DNA of 9,207 nucleotides from Thermopetrobacter sp. (GCA_011374735.1 DRPD01000034.1:1-9207), one strand, 5' to 3'. Shown: positions 1 through 6,012, numbered from the stretch's first letter. Notes: a model not told the origin generated them from the letters alone. A program made the numbers and translations.

Positions 1-944
1 AGGAAGCGGCGCTGGCGGTGAAGGGGGTGCGCCAGTCGATGGGCGCGTCGGCCTCCGCCTCACGCTCCCTGACGTATCTGGCCGCCAGCAACGGCTTCGC
101 CGGCGGCTACGCGGAGACGGGCTACGGCGTCTCCGCCGCCGTCATCGCCGGCGAAGGCGCGGACATGCAACGCGATTACGATTACGACAGCCAGGCCCAT
201 CTGGCCGATCTGTGCGCGCCGGAAGAGGTGGGGCGCGAAGCGGGCGAGCGCACGGTGCGCCGCCTGAACCCGCACAAGCCCGAATCGATGGCCGATGCGC
301 CGGTGATCTTCGAACAGCGGCTGGCCGGGTCGCTGGCCGGGCATCTGGCTGCCGCCGTCAACGGCCGGGCGGTGGCGCGCGGCGGCAGCTTCCTGAAGGA
401 CAAGATGGGCCGGCGCATCATGCCCGACACGGTGCAAGTGATCGACGATCCGCTGATGCCGCGCGGGCATGGCAGCGCGCCGTTCGACGGCGAGGGGCTG
501 CCCACCCGGCGCATCGACGTGGTGCAAGACGGCGCGCTGAGCGCCTGGCTGCTCGATCTGGCCACGGCGCGGCAACTGGGGATGGAGAGCAACGGTTGCG
601 CGGCGCGCGGCGTCGGTTCGCCCCCCTCCCCTTCCTCCAGCAACTTCTTCATCGCCAATGGCGCGGCCACACCACAGGAGCTGATCGGCTCGGTGAAGCG
701 CGGCCTGCTGGTCACGGAGCTGATCGGCATGGGGGTGAACATCGTCAACGGCGACTATTCGCGCGGCGCTTCCGGGTTCCTGATCGAGAACGGCGAGATC
801 ACGCGGCCGGTGAGCGAACTGACCATCGCCGGCAATCTGGCCGACATGTTCCGGCGCTTCACGCCAGCGAATGATCTCGTCTTCCGCGGCGCGCGGGCCG
901 CGCCGACGCTGCTCATCGAAGGGATGACCATTGCCGGGCGCTGA
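1..944 (+). CDS. pmbA: TldE/PmbA-family metalloprotease subunit (5' partial)
   Basis: The open frame runs in from the window edge; the codons from position 3 read EAALAV ahead of the GTG at 18, so that GTG is internal and the true start lies upstream. About 314 C-terminal residues are visible of a family usually near 450. The sequence shows the PmbA/TldE pattern: GVRQSMGASASAS near the left edge, SNFFIANG (about 639–662), GLLVTELIGMGVN (about 702–740) and GDYSRGASGF followed by IENGEIT (about 750–803), ending with VSELTIAGNL. In this family TldD carries the HExxxH zinc site and TldE/PmbA is the partner subunit. Together they process small peptides (microcin B17 maturation, CcdA degradation in E. 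coli) in the cytoplasm. The last 14 bases overlap the next gene, which suggests translational coupling. No frameshift is seen in the visible part. Substrates in this organism are unknown. Confidence 0.93.
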   Translation, partial: EAALAVKGVRQSMGASASASRSLTYLAASNGFAGGYAETGYGVSAAVIAGEGADMQRDYDYDSQAHLADLCAPEEVGREAGERTVRRLNPHKPESMADAPVIFEQRLAGSLAGHLAAAVNGRAVARGGSFLKDKMGRRIMPDTVQVIDDPLMPRGHGSAPFDGEGLPTRRIDVVQDGALSAWLLDLATARQLGMESNGCAARGVGSPPSPSSSNFFIANGAATPQELIGSVKRGLLVTELIGMGVNIVNGDYSRGASGFLIENGEITRPVSELTIAGNLADMFRRFTPANDLVFRGARAAPTLLIEGMTIAGR

Positions 945-1725
945 GGACGATCTGGCGCTGGCGGTGCGCATGGCCGAGGAAGGCGGGCGCATCGCGCTGC
1001 GCCTGTTTTGCCGCGATCCGCAATGGCGGTGCAAGGCCGATCATACACCGGTCAGCGAGGCCGATCTGGCGGTGGACGCGCGGCTGAAGGCGATGCTGAA
1101 GGATGCGCGGCCCGAAGATGGCTGGCATTCGGAGGAAAGCGTCGATGCCGACGTCGGGACGCGGCGGCGGGTGTGGCTCGTCGATCCGCTGGACGGCACG
1201 CGGGGGTTTCTGAAGGGCGATCCGGCGTTCAGCGTGGTGGTGGCGCTGATCGAAGACGGCCGGCCGCTGGTGGCGGCCATTCACGCCCCGGCGCTGGACG
1301 GCGGCAAGACCTGGGCGGCGGCGCAAGGCTGTGGCGCGACGCTGAACGGCGCGCCCATTCAGGTCGGCGAGCGGGCCGAACTGGCCGGGGCGCGGGTGAT
1401 CGGCCCGGCCTGCATCGGGGATTCCGGCCGCTGGCGCAAACCGTGGCCGGAGGTGCGGCGGCGCAAGTTGCCGTCGCTGGCGCTGCGGTTGGCCCATGTG
1501 GCCACTGGCGACGATGATGTGCTGATCGCGCTGGGCGCGAAGCATCCGTGGGACATCGCGGCCGGCGATCTGATGGTGCGCGAGGCGGGCGGGGTGGTCA
1601 GTGATGCCACGGGGGCGCGGTTGCGCTTCGACGCGACAGGTGGCACCGTCGCCGGGCTGGTGGCGGCCAACGCCGCCTTGCACGGGCAGGCATTGGCGCT
1701 GGTGAAGGGGAAGAAGGCATTATGA
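931..1725 (+). CDS. cysQ: CysQ-like 3'(2'),5'-bisphosphate nucleotidase / inositol monophosphatase family
   Basis: This 264-residue protein has the Mg2+-dependent inositol-phosphatase fold motifs in order: TPVSEADLAVD (residues 39–49), the metal-binding SEES (67–70, with E68/E69), DPLDGT (85–90) and WDIAAGD (207–213). Family members hydrolyse 3'-phosphoadenosine 5'-phosphate to AMP, or inositol and other sugar phosphates; the CysQ call rests mainly on the pmbA–cysQ–DUF4170 gene order known in alphaproteobacteria, so substrate is an inference. I chose the TTG at 931 because an AAGGGA Shine-Dalgarno-like stretch ends about 6 bases before it and the N-terminal helix (DDLALAVRMAEEGGRIAL) needs it; in-frame alternatives are GTG 964 and ATG 970. 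It overlaps pmbA by 14 bases and the next gene by ATGA, which fits one coupled operon. Soluble and cytoplasmic; no signal peptide. Confidence 0.9.
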   Translation: MPGAEDDLALAVRMAEEGGRIALRLFCRDPQWRCKADHTPVSEADLAVDARLKAMLKDARPEDGWHSEESVDADVGTRRRVWLVDPLDGTRGFLKGDPAFSVVVALIEDGRPLVAAIHAPALDGGKTWAAAQGCGATLNGAPIQVGERAELAGARVIGPACIGDSGRWRKPWPEVRRRKLPSLALRLAHVATGDDDVLIALGAKHPWDIAAGDLMVREAGGVVSDATGARLRFDATGGTVAGLVAANAALHGQALALVKGKKAL

Positions 1726-1958
1726 GCGACAAGGTGATCGAATCGAAGCAGTATCTGCATCTGGTGTTCGGTGGCCGGCTGAAGGACGTGCAGGGGGTGG
1801 AGTTCGCCGATTGCGACGATCTGGATATCGTCGGCGTCTATCCCTCCTACGCCGAGGCCCACCAGGCGTGGGAGGAGAAGGCGCGGGCCAGCATCGACGA
1901 TGCGGAGATGCGCTATTTCATCGTCCACATCCACCGGCTGCTGGAACCGGAGGACTGA
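1722..1958 (+). CDS. DUF4170 small conserved protein
   Basis: A 78-residue acidic protein recognised as DUF4170, a short family of unknown function that commonly follows a CysQ-type phosphatase in alphaproteobacteria. Visible features are the YLHLVFGGRL core (about residues 11–20), VYPSYAEAHQAWEEKA in the middle and a C-terminal YFIVHIHRLL segment. It has no signal peptide, membrane segment or cysteine pair, so it is probably a soluble cytoplasmic protein. The start codon overlaps the cysQ stop (ATGA), and a purine-rich GGGGAAGAAGG lies just before it inside cysQ, so its translation is very likely coupled. It is the last recognisable gene of this + strand unit here; in many relatives lipid A genes (waaA, lpxK) follow, and they are absent in this window. 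I do not assign a function. Confidence 0.88.
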   Translation: MSDKVIESKQYLHLVFGGRLKDVQGVEFADCDDLDIVGVYPSYAEAHQAWEEKARASIDDAEMRYFIVHIHRLLEPED

Positions 1959-2008
1959 GCCAGGCACGCACGCTCATTGCCCGGCCCCGGTGTTTTCAGA
2001 CCGTCGAT

Positions 2009-2212
2009 GGCAAGATCGTCCCCCCAACCCGGTCATACCGGAAAGGCACACCCCGACCTGGCATGAACGCGCCATGGGCGGGCAAGGGGACGGAAGATCG
2101 TCTTCCCCTCCTCCCGGGCAGTGGTTCGTCTCCCCCTCCCCTCCTTTTCCGGGTGGGAGATCGTTTTTCCTCTCCTCCCTGGGGCGGGAGATCGTTTTTC
2201 CCTTCCCCCTCC
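2009..2212. repeat. Imperfect GATCGT-centred direct repeats with C/T-rich tails
   Basis: Three clear copies of a roughly 25-bp unit are seen at 2091–2115, 2154–2179 and 2185–2212. Each has a GGGAGA or GGAAGA arm, a central ATCGT, then TTTTCC/CTTCC followed by CCTCCTCCC-like pyrimidines. The first copy is a near palindrome, GGAAGA-TCG-TCTTCC. Two weaker relatives are at about 2009–2030 (AAGATCGTCCCCCC) and 2118–2144 (GGTTCGTCTCCCCC). The spacing is irregular, so this is a degenerate cluster rather than a regular array. It resembles dispersed intergenic repeats of high-GC proteobacteria; no function can be read from it. Confidence 0.65.
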
Positions 2213-2270
2213 TTGCCCCTTTGCGACTTGACCATGCCAACAAGGCACGGGCCACGCATGCAGCAGCCTA

Positions 2271-2320
2271 ATAAGAGAAACTCTTGTCTTATAAGATAAG
2301 GACTCTTCTTATAAGAGTTG
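2271..2320. repeat. AT-rich island with paired CTTATAAG palindromes
   Basis: In a strongly GC-rich setting this 50-bp patch is AT-rich and highly symmetric. ACTCTT followed by CTTATAAGA occurs twice (2280–2296, with a GT insertion, and 2302–2316). CTTATAAG is a self-complementary octamer, present at 2288–2295 and 2308–2315. AAGAG-AAA-CTCTT (2273–2285) and ACTCTT-CTTAT-AAGAGT (2302–2318) can form hairpins. It could be a protein-binding site, a promoter-like or replication-associated element, or a remnant of a mobile element; the sequence does not decide. Confidence 0.6.
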
Positions 2321-2475
2321 GTGCCGGGCCTGGAAGTGGGTGCCACGTGCTGGTGGCGAGGAGGGCTTGTGCGCCGTGTGCTGGTGTCTCGGAGGTAATG
2401 CCTCAATGTGGCGGCTGGCGATGCCACAGGGGTCGCCGTTCAGTGTGCGCAAGGGGTGAGCGGTCTTTGGGCAAT

Positions 2476-2490
2476 GCCTCAAGGTGAGGC
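2476..2490. repeat. Small hairpin GCCTCA-AGG-TGAGGC
   Basis: A perfect 6-bp stem with a 3-base loop lies 9 bases from the OmpA-gene terminator. It includes the second of two AATGCCTCAA decamers (2397–2406, 2473–2482). It has no T-tract, so I do not call it a terminator. Confidence 0.4.
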
Positions 2491-2493
2491 GCG

Positions 2494-2525
2494 CAAGAAA
2501 AACGCCGGAGGAGGCTCCGGCGTTT
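2494..2525 (-). terminator. Rho-independent terminator of the OmpA-like gene
   Basis: A perfect 11-bp stem (AAACGCCGGAG / CTCCGGCGTTT) with a 4-base loop spans 2500–2525. Read on the minus strand the right arm is followed by a T-rich run (TTTTTCTT counting the end of the arm), the classic intrinsic terminator form. It lies about 30 bases beyond the stop codon of the lipoprotein gene at 2557. On the plus strand the stem is followed by only three Ts, so termination from that side would be weaker. Confidence 0.88.
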
Positions 2526-2556
2526 CATCGTTGCATCGCTTCAACAGCGCCGGCGC

Positions 2557-3222
2557 TCAGCTGCTGGCCGGGCGCGGGCGGATGCGGATTTCCACCCGCC
2601 GGTTCTGGGCGCGGCCCTGGGGCGTGGCGTTGGACGCGATGGGCCGCGTCTCGCCAAATCCACGCGCGATGATGCGCCCAGGCGCCACGCCTTGCGCGGC
2701 CAGATAGTTGCCGACGGCCAGCGCCCGGCGCTCCGAAAGCCGCTGATTGTATGCCTCCGAACCGCGCGAATCGGCATGGCCGGAGACATGCACCTCCGTC
2801 TCCGGATAGGCGGCCAGCACCCGGGCCACGGAATCGAGAGTCTTGAAAAACGGCGGCTTGACGTCGGCGCGGGCGGTGGCGAAGGTGATGTCGTTGGGCA
2901 TGATCAGGCGGATGTCATGGCCGTCGCGCATGACCCTGACACCGCTGCCCGACAGCCGCTGGCGCAACGCCTTTTCCTGATGATCCATGTAGGCGCCGAC
3001 GCCCAGCCCGGCGATGGTGCCGACCACGGCGCCGATCAGCGCGCCCTTGCCGGGATTGCCGGTCACGGCGCCGGCCACGGTGCCCGCCGCGGCGCCGGCC
3101 GCCGCCCCGCCCAGGCCGCCCAGCAACGTCTTCGAGGGCTTGCGTTCCCCGGTCACCGGGTCGACGGTGGCGCAGGCGGCGAGAAGAGAGGCCGCGGCGA
3201 TGACGGTGATGGTCCTGTTCAT
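2557..3222 (-). CDS. OmpA-family peptidoglycan-binding lipoprotein (YiaD-like)
   Basis: A 221-residue protein with a lipoprotein signal peptide: MNRTITVIAAASLLAAC, lipobox LAAC with lipidated Cys17; the next residues (AT) do not suggest inner-membrane retention, so an outer-membrane anchor is inferred. Residues 34–78 form a glycine-zipper segment rich in GxxxG (for example GGLGGAAAGAAAG). Residues about 106–217 are an OmpA C-terminal domain, with SGHADSRG (D151) and the NxxLSxxRA motif (N159–A167, R166). In characterised OmpA domains the equivalent Asp and Arg bind diaminopimelate of peptidoglycan. The overall plan matches YiaD/Pal-type proteins that tether outer membrane and cell wall. A GGAG lies about 12 bases before the ATG. 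It is monocistronic, ends in a strong terminator and converges on the DUF4170 unit. Confidence 0.92.
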   Translation of the reverse strand: MNRTITVIAAASLLAACATVDPVTGERKPSKTLLGGLGGAAAGAAAGTVAGAVTGNPGKGALIGAVVGTIAGLGVGAYMDHQEKALRQRLSGSGVRVMRDGHDIRLIMPNDITFATARADVKPPFFKTLDSVARVLAAYPETEVHVSGHADSRGSEAYNQRLSERRALAVGNYLAAQGVAPGRIIARGFGETRPIASNATPQGRAQNRRVEIRIRPRPASS

Positions 3223-3334
3223 GATTTCATCTGGCTCCGAATTGATTGACGACGCGCCCCGCCAGCATCCGCCCGTTTCGTCGCCACAGCAAAAAGCACA
3301 GGTTTTTGGCCATTCAGGGGCGGGGGTGATTCAT

Positions 3335-3377
3335 CTGATTTCACGAGTCCCCGCTGGCGCGGAGTTCGCGAAATCAG
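3335..3377. repeat. Imperfect inverted repeat with perfect CTGATTTC/GAAATCAG ends
   Basis: The outer 8 bases are perfectly complementary (CTGATTTC at 3335–3342, GAAATCAG at 3370–3377). Inside, CGA/TCG and CCGC/GCGG can also pair around a TGG-containing loop, giving a long imperfect stem-loop. It lies upstream of the OmpA-like gene and downstream of argJ. No adjacent T-run supports a terminator on either strand. Confidence 0.55.
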
Positions 3378-3400
3378 GAATTTCATATCGCTCACGGCAA

Positions 3401-3466
3401 GCAAATTGTGCCTCGCACAATTTGCGCCTCCGCGAGGGCGGCCTGCGGCCGGGGCGCGGTCGCGCC
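3401..3466. repeat. Cluster of consecutive hairpins
   Basis: A perfect 11-bp stem GCAAATTGTGC / GCACAATTTGC with loop CTC (3401–3425) is followed at once by CCTC-CGC-GAGG (3428–3437), GGCC-TGC-GGCC (3440–3450) and GGCGCG-GT-CGCGCC (3453–3466). Four adjacent symmetric units suggest a dispersed structured repeat (REP-like) rather than chance. It could also block or end transcription coming from argJ on the minus strand, although no T-tract follows the stem. Confidence 0.6.
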
Positions 3467-3507
3467 AGATGGAGGGGCGGCGTGACGATGGGGCTGGTGT
3501 TTCAGAA

Positions 3508-3534
3508 TCAGGAGCGGTAGTCGGCGTTGATCTC
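3508..3534 (-). repeat. Duplicated copy of the argJ 3' end (direct repeat, distal copy)
   Basis: This 27-bp segment matches 3636–3662, the last eight codons and stop of argJ, at 26 of 27 positions, 128 bases away in the same orientation. On the minus strand it reads EINADYRS-stop; the single difference is a silent Asp codon change (GAC here, GAT in argJ). The sequences diverge immediately at both ends. It is not joined to any argJ-like reading frame: the codons before it read VNAK, not the TCRY of argJ. It is therefore a fragment, either a duplication scar or an attachment-site-like repeat. Confidence 0.85.
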
Positions 3535-3536
3535 TT

Positions 3537-3552
3537 TTGCATTGACATGCAA
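3537..3552. repeat. Inverted repeat TTGCAT-TGAC-ATGCAA
   Basis: A perfect 6-bp inverted repeat with a 4-base spacer begins two bases after the distal argJ-end copy. Symmetric sites of this size can bind a dimeric protein, but the length is also compatible with chance. Confidence 0.35.
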
Positions 3553-3635
3553 CCACCCACCGCCCCGCGCAACCGCCCAACCCCCGATATCATGGGCAAG
3601 GGGCTGGGCGGGGGCGCGGAGCGGATGACCCGCTT

Positions 3636-3662
3636 TCAGGAGCGGTAATCGGCGTTGATCTC
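3636..3662 (-). repeat. argJ 3' end, proximal copy of the direct repeat
   Basis: The end of the functional argJ, repeated 128 bases downstream (3508–3534) with one silent difference. It encodes the conserved C-terminal EINADYRS and the stop codon. Confidence 0.85.
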
Positions 3663-4862
3663 GATGTAGCGGCAGGTGAGATCGCAGGTATAGACGGTGG
3701 CGCGCCCCGTCCCGACGCCGACATCGACCGCGATGTCGATCTCGCGGCCCCGCATGTGCGGTTGCACCCGTTCCTCTCGGTAATCCGGGTCGGCCTCGCC
3801 GTTGGTGGCGACTCGCACGCCGCCGATGTCGATGCACAGCCGGTCACGGTCGGCTTGCTCCCCGGCCTTGCCGACGGCCATGACGATGCGGCCCCAGTTG
3901 GCGTCCTCGCCGGCGATGGCGGTCTTGACCAGCGGCGAATTGGCGATCGACATGGCGATCCTCTTCGCCGCCGCGTCGTGCGCCGCGCCGCTGACGGTGA
4001 TGGTGACGAATTTCCGCGCGCCTTCGCCATCGCGCACGATCTGATGGGCCAGGTTCAGGCAGACGTCATGCAACGCGGCGCGGAAATCCGCCAGCGCCGG
4101 ATCGGCGGCGTCGGTGGCCGCTGTCCCCCGTCCCGTGGCGCACAGCAGCACGGTGTCGGAGGTGGAGGTGTCGCCGTCCACGGTGATGCAGTTGAAGGTG
4201 TCGGCCACCGCCTCTTCCAGCAGTGGTTGCAGCACCTCAGGCGGCAGCGCGGCGTCGGTGAACAGGAAGCCCAGCATGGTGGCCATGTCCGGGGCGATCA
4301 TGCCGGAGCCCTTGGCGATGCCGTTAATGCGCACGACCTCGCCGTTCAGCCGCGCGGTGGCGGCGGCCAGCTTCGGGAAGGTGTCGGTGGTCATGATGGC
4401 GCGCGCCGCGTCGAGAAACCCGGCGTCGCCGGCGCGCGCCGTCAGATCGGTGAGATGACGGGTGATGGCGGCGGCATCGAGTGGCTGGCCGATGACGCCG
4501 GTGGAGGCGGCGAACACCTGGCGTTCGTCACAGCCGATGTGTTCGGCCAGCATCCGCACCACTTCCGCCGTGGCGCTTTCGCCCCTTTTGCCGGTGAAGG
4601 CGTTGGCGTTGCCGGCGTTGACGATGATGGCGCGCGCCATGCCTCCCTTCAGATGTTCGCGGCACAACTCCACCGGCGCGGAGGCGGTTTGCGACGTGGT
4701 GAAGACGCCGGCGACGGAAGCCGGGGCGTCGAACAGCGCCAGCATCAAATCGGTGCGGGCGGCATACGTCTCGCCCGTGTCCGCCACCGCCAGGCGCACC
4801 CCGGCGATGGGCGGCAGATCGGCGATCGCCGCGGGCGCCAGGGGCGAAACGGAGCCGCTCAT
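3636..4862 (-). CDS. argJ: Bifunctional glutamate N-acetyltransferase / ornithine acetyltransferase
   Basis: A complete 408-residue ArgJ, normal for the family. ArgJ transfers the acetyl group from N-acetylornithine to glutamate, giving ornithine and N-acetylglutamate in the cyclic arginine pathway; bifunctional forms also use acetyl-CoA. The proenzyme cleaves itself at the Ala-Thr bond in KGSGMIAPDMATML (residues 184–197), making T195 the catalytic N-terminal nucleophile of the beta chain. STGVIG (120–125) supplies the oxyanion-hole Thr-Gly, and K184, E280 (DGEGA), N403 and S408 match known substrate-binding positions. The last eight residues, EINADYRS, thus include two binding residues. The ATG at 4862 follows the parvulin stop by 4 bases, with a GAAGAAGTGAG ribosome site inside the end of that gene, so the two are cotranscribed. 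Cytoplasmic. The 3' end is duplicated at 3508–3534. Whether it is mono- or bifunctional cannot be told from sequence. Confidence 0.97.
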   Translation of the reverse strand: MSGSVSPLAPAAIADLPPIAGVRLAVADTGETYAARTDLMLALFDAPASVAGVFTTSQTASAPVELCREHLKGGMARAIIVNAGNANAFTGKRGESATAEVVRMLAEHIGCDERQVFAASTGVIGQPLDAAAITRHLTDLTARAGDAGFLDAARAIMTTDTFPKLAAATARLNGEVVRINGIAKGSGMIAPDMATMLGFLFTDAALPPEVLQPLLEEAVADTFNCITVDGDTSTSDTVLLCATGRGTAATDAADPALADFRAALHDVCLNLAHQIVRDGEGARKFVTITVSGAAHDAAAKRIAMSIANSPLVKTAIAGEDANWGRIVMAVGKAGEQADRDRLCIDIGGVRVATNGEADPDYREERVQPHMRGREIDIAVDVGVGTGRATVYTCDLTCRYIEINADYRS

Positions 4863-4866
4863 CGGC

Positions 4867-5832
4867 TCACTTCTTCGGGCCGTTTTGCGGCGCCTTGCCC
4901 TGGCCGGCCTGCTGCTTCTTGCGCAGTTGCTCGGCGCGCTTGCGGGCCGCGTCGTAGAGCTTCTTCAGATCCGGATCGAGGAACTCGACCCTGGCTTGCT
5001 GGCGCAGCTTGAAGACCGCTTCCTCCACCTTGCGGCGCAGCAAGGTGGCGCGCAGCACCTTCTTGACCGCCTCAAAGGGCTGCATGCCCACCTTCTTGCG
5101 GTCTTCCAGGCGGATGATGTGCCAGCCGTAGTCGGTCTTGACCGGCTCCTGCGTCACCTCGCCTTTCTTCAGCGCGAACACCGCCTTGGAGAACGCCGGC
5201 ACCATCTCATCGGCGGTGAAATAGCCCAGATCGCCGCCGAACTCCTTCGAGCCGTCCTTGGAATACTTTTTGGCCAACTCCTCGAACTTGGCGCCCGCCT
5301 TGAGCTCCTTGAGCACCTTTTCCGCCTCCTCGCGGCTGGAGACGAGAATGTGGCGGGCCCGGACGCGCTCCACGGGTTTGAACTTCTTCGCCTCCTCGTC
5401 ATAGATCTTGCGCAGCACAGCATCGGTGACCTGCGGCTTGATCTTCTTCACGAAATAGGCGTCGCGCAGCGCCTTGTATTGATAGAACCGCACCCGGCGC
5501 TTGTATTCGTCGGAGTTGGTCATGCCGTCCTTGATCGCCTTCTGGGCCAGCAGGTGACGCTCCAGCAGGTATTGGGCGATCAGCGGATAGCGCATCTCGG
5601 GCGGCACGTTGGGCAGCTGCACCGACAGGTCCTCGCTGGCCAACCGCAATTCGTTGACGGTGACGTTGTAGCCGTTGATGCGCATGACGACGGTGTCGCC
5701 ATTCTGGTTCGCGGCCGCGGCCGGCGCGGCGGGCTGCGTCCGCTGGTCCTTCTGCTGCGCCCGGGCCAGCGGCGCGGACACGGCGAGCGCGGCAATGAGC
5801 AAAGAGCCGGTAATGAAGCGAGCGAGGTTCAT
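4867..5832 (-). CDS. Secreted PpiC/SurA-like parvulin peptidyl-prolyl isomerase
   Basis: A 321-residue protein whose first 25 residues (MNLARFITGS, then a hydrophobic LLIAALAVSA core, then ARA before Gln26) form a Sec signal peptide, placing it in the periplasm. After a Gln/Ala/Pro-rich linker (about 26–45) comes a SurA-type chaperone region (about 48–150) and a parvulin rotamase domain (about 155–245) with the hallmarks RARHILV (158–164), FGGDLGYF (198–205), FALKKGEV (219–226) and YGWHII (235–240). The tail (290–321) is lysine-rich and low-complexity. Such proteins catalyse prolyl isomerisation and help outer-membrane proteins fold. I chose the ATG at 5832 because it begins the signal peptide; the open frame extends upstream to 5985 without conserved-looking sequence. 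A GGGAA precedes the start. It leads an operon with argJ and is divergent from secA, a neighbourhood common in alphaproteobacteria. Confidence 0.92.
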   Translation of the reverse strand: MNLARFITGSLLIAALAVSAPLARAQQKDQRTQPAAPAAAANQNGDTVVMRINGYNVTVNELRLASEDLSVQLPNVPPEMRYPLIAQYLLERHLLAQKAIKDGMTNSDEYKRRVRFYQYKALRDAYFVKKIKPQVTDAVLRKIYDEEAKKFKPVERVRARHILVSSREEAEKVLKELKAGAKFEELAKKYSKDGSKEFGGDLGYFTADEMVPAFSKAVFALKKGEVTQEPVKTDYGWHIIRLEDRKKVGMQPFEAVKKVLRATLLRRKVEEAVFKLRQQARVEFLDPDLKKLYDAARKRAEQLRKKQQAGQGKAPQNGPKK

Positions 5833-6012
5833 CGTGTTCCCGTTGGGCTGTCGTTTGTGCAAGGTGGTGCTTCCCAAGTGCTTTATTGCCTTGCGCACGG
5901 TTGGGCAAGGGCCTGCTTGGTGGCGCGCAATTAGGGCACAAATATGGGCCGCCGCCAACAGGGCGCGGGCACCCGCCCGATACACACCGCGCCCCGCCGC
6001 TTGTGAAAACGA

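Larger units (their letters stand above)
1959..2556. other. Gene-free repeat-containing intergenic region
   Basis: This stretch of about 600 bases between two converging genes shows no credible coding sequence: the short open frames are proline/arginine-rich, lack conserved-looking composition and read through repeats. It contains imperfect GATCGT-centred pyrimidine-rich repeats (2009–2212), an AT-rich palindromic island (2271–2320), a repeated AATGCCTCAA decamer (2397–2406 and 2473–2482) and the intrinsic terminator of the opposing OmpA-like gene (2500–2525). A short CCGGT-CAT-ACCGG inverted repeat sits at 2029–2041. Confidence 0.8.
3223..3635. other. Hairpin-rich intergenic region between argJ and the OmpA-like gene
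   Basis: About 410 bases without a credible gene. From left to right it holds the upstream region of the OmpA-like gene (3223–3310, where I see no convincing -35/-10 pair), a long imperfect inverted repeat (3335–3377), a run of consecutive hairpins (3401–3466), a 27-bp copy of the argJ 3' end (3508–3534), a small inverted repeat (3537–3552) and a G/C-rich spacer up to argJ. Short open frames here read through the repeats and look non-coding. Confidence 0.8.

Noticed and set aside
2009..2212. The GATCGT repeats as a CRISPR array.
   Set aside because: Unit spacing is irregular, the repeats are poorly conserved and no cas gene is present.
1974..2427. Several Pro/Arg/Gly-rich open frames on both strands in the 1959–2556 gap.
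   Set aside because: They translate the repeats and pyrimidine tracts; no start with a good ribosome site and no family resemblance.
3508..3837. A minus-strand open frame of 109 codons ending in EINADYRS, possibly a second argJ fragment.
   Set aside because: Only the last eight codons match argJ; upstream it lies in a different frame from argJ and overlaps it, so it is not a pseudogene copy beyond the 27-bp repeat.
3756..5012. Long + strand open frames antisense to argJ and to the parvulin gene (3756–5012 and 4462–5934).
   Set aside because: Both are shadows of clearly recognised genes on the other strand, with low-complexity Gly/Arg/His/Leu-rich translations.
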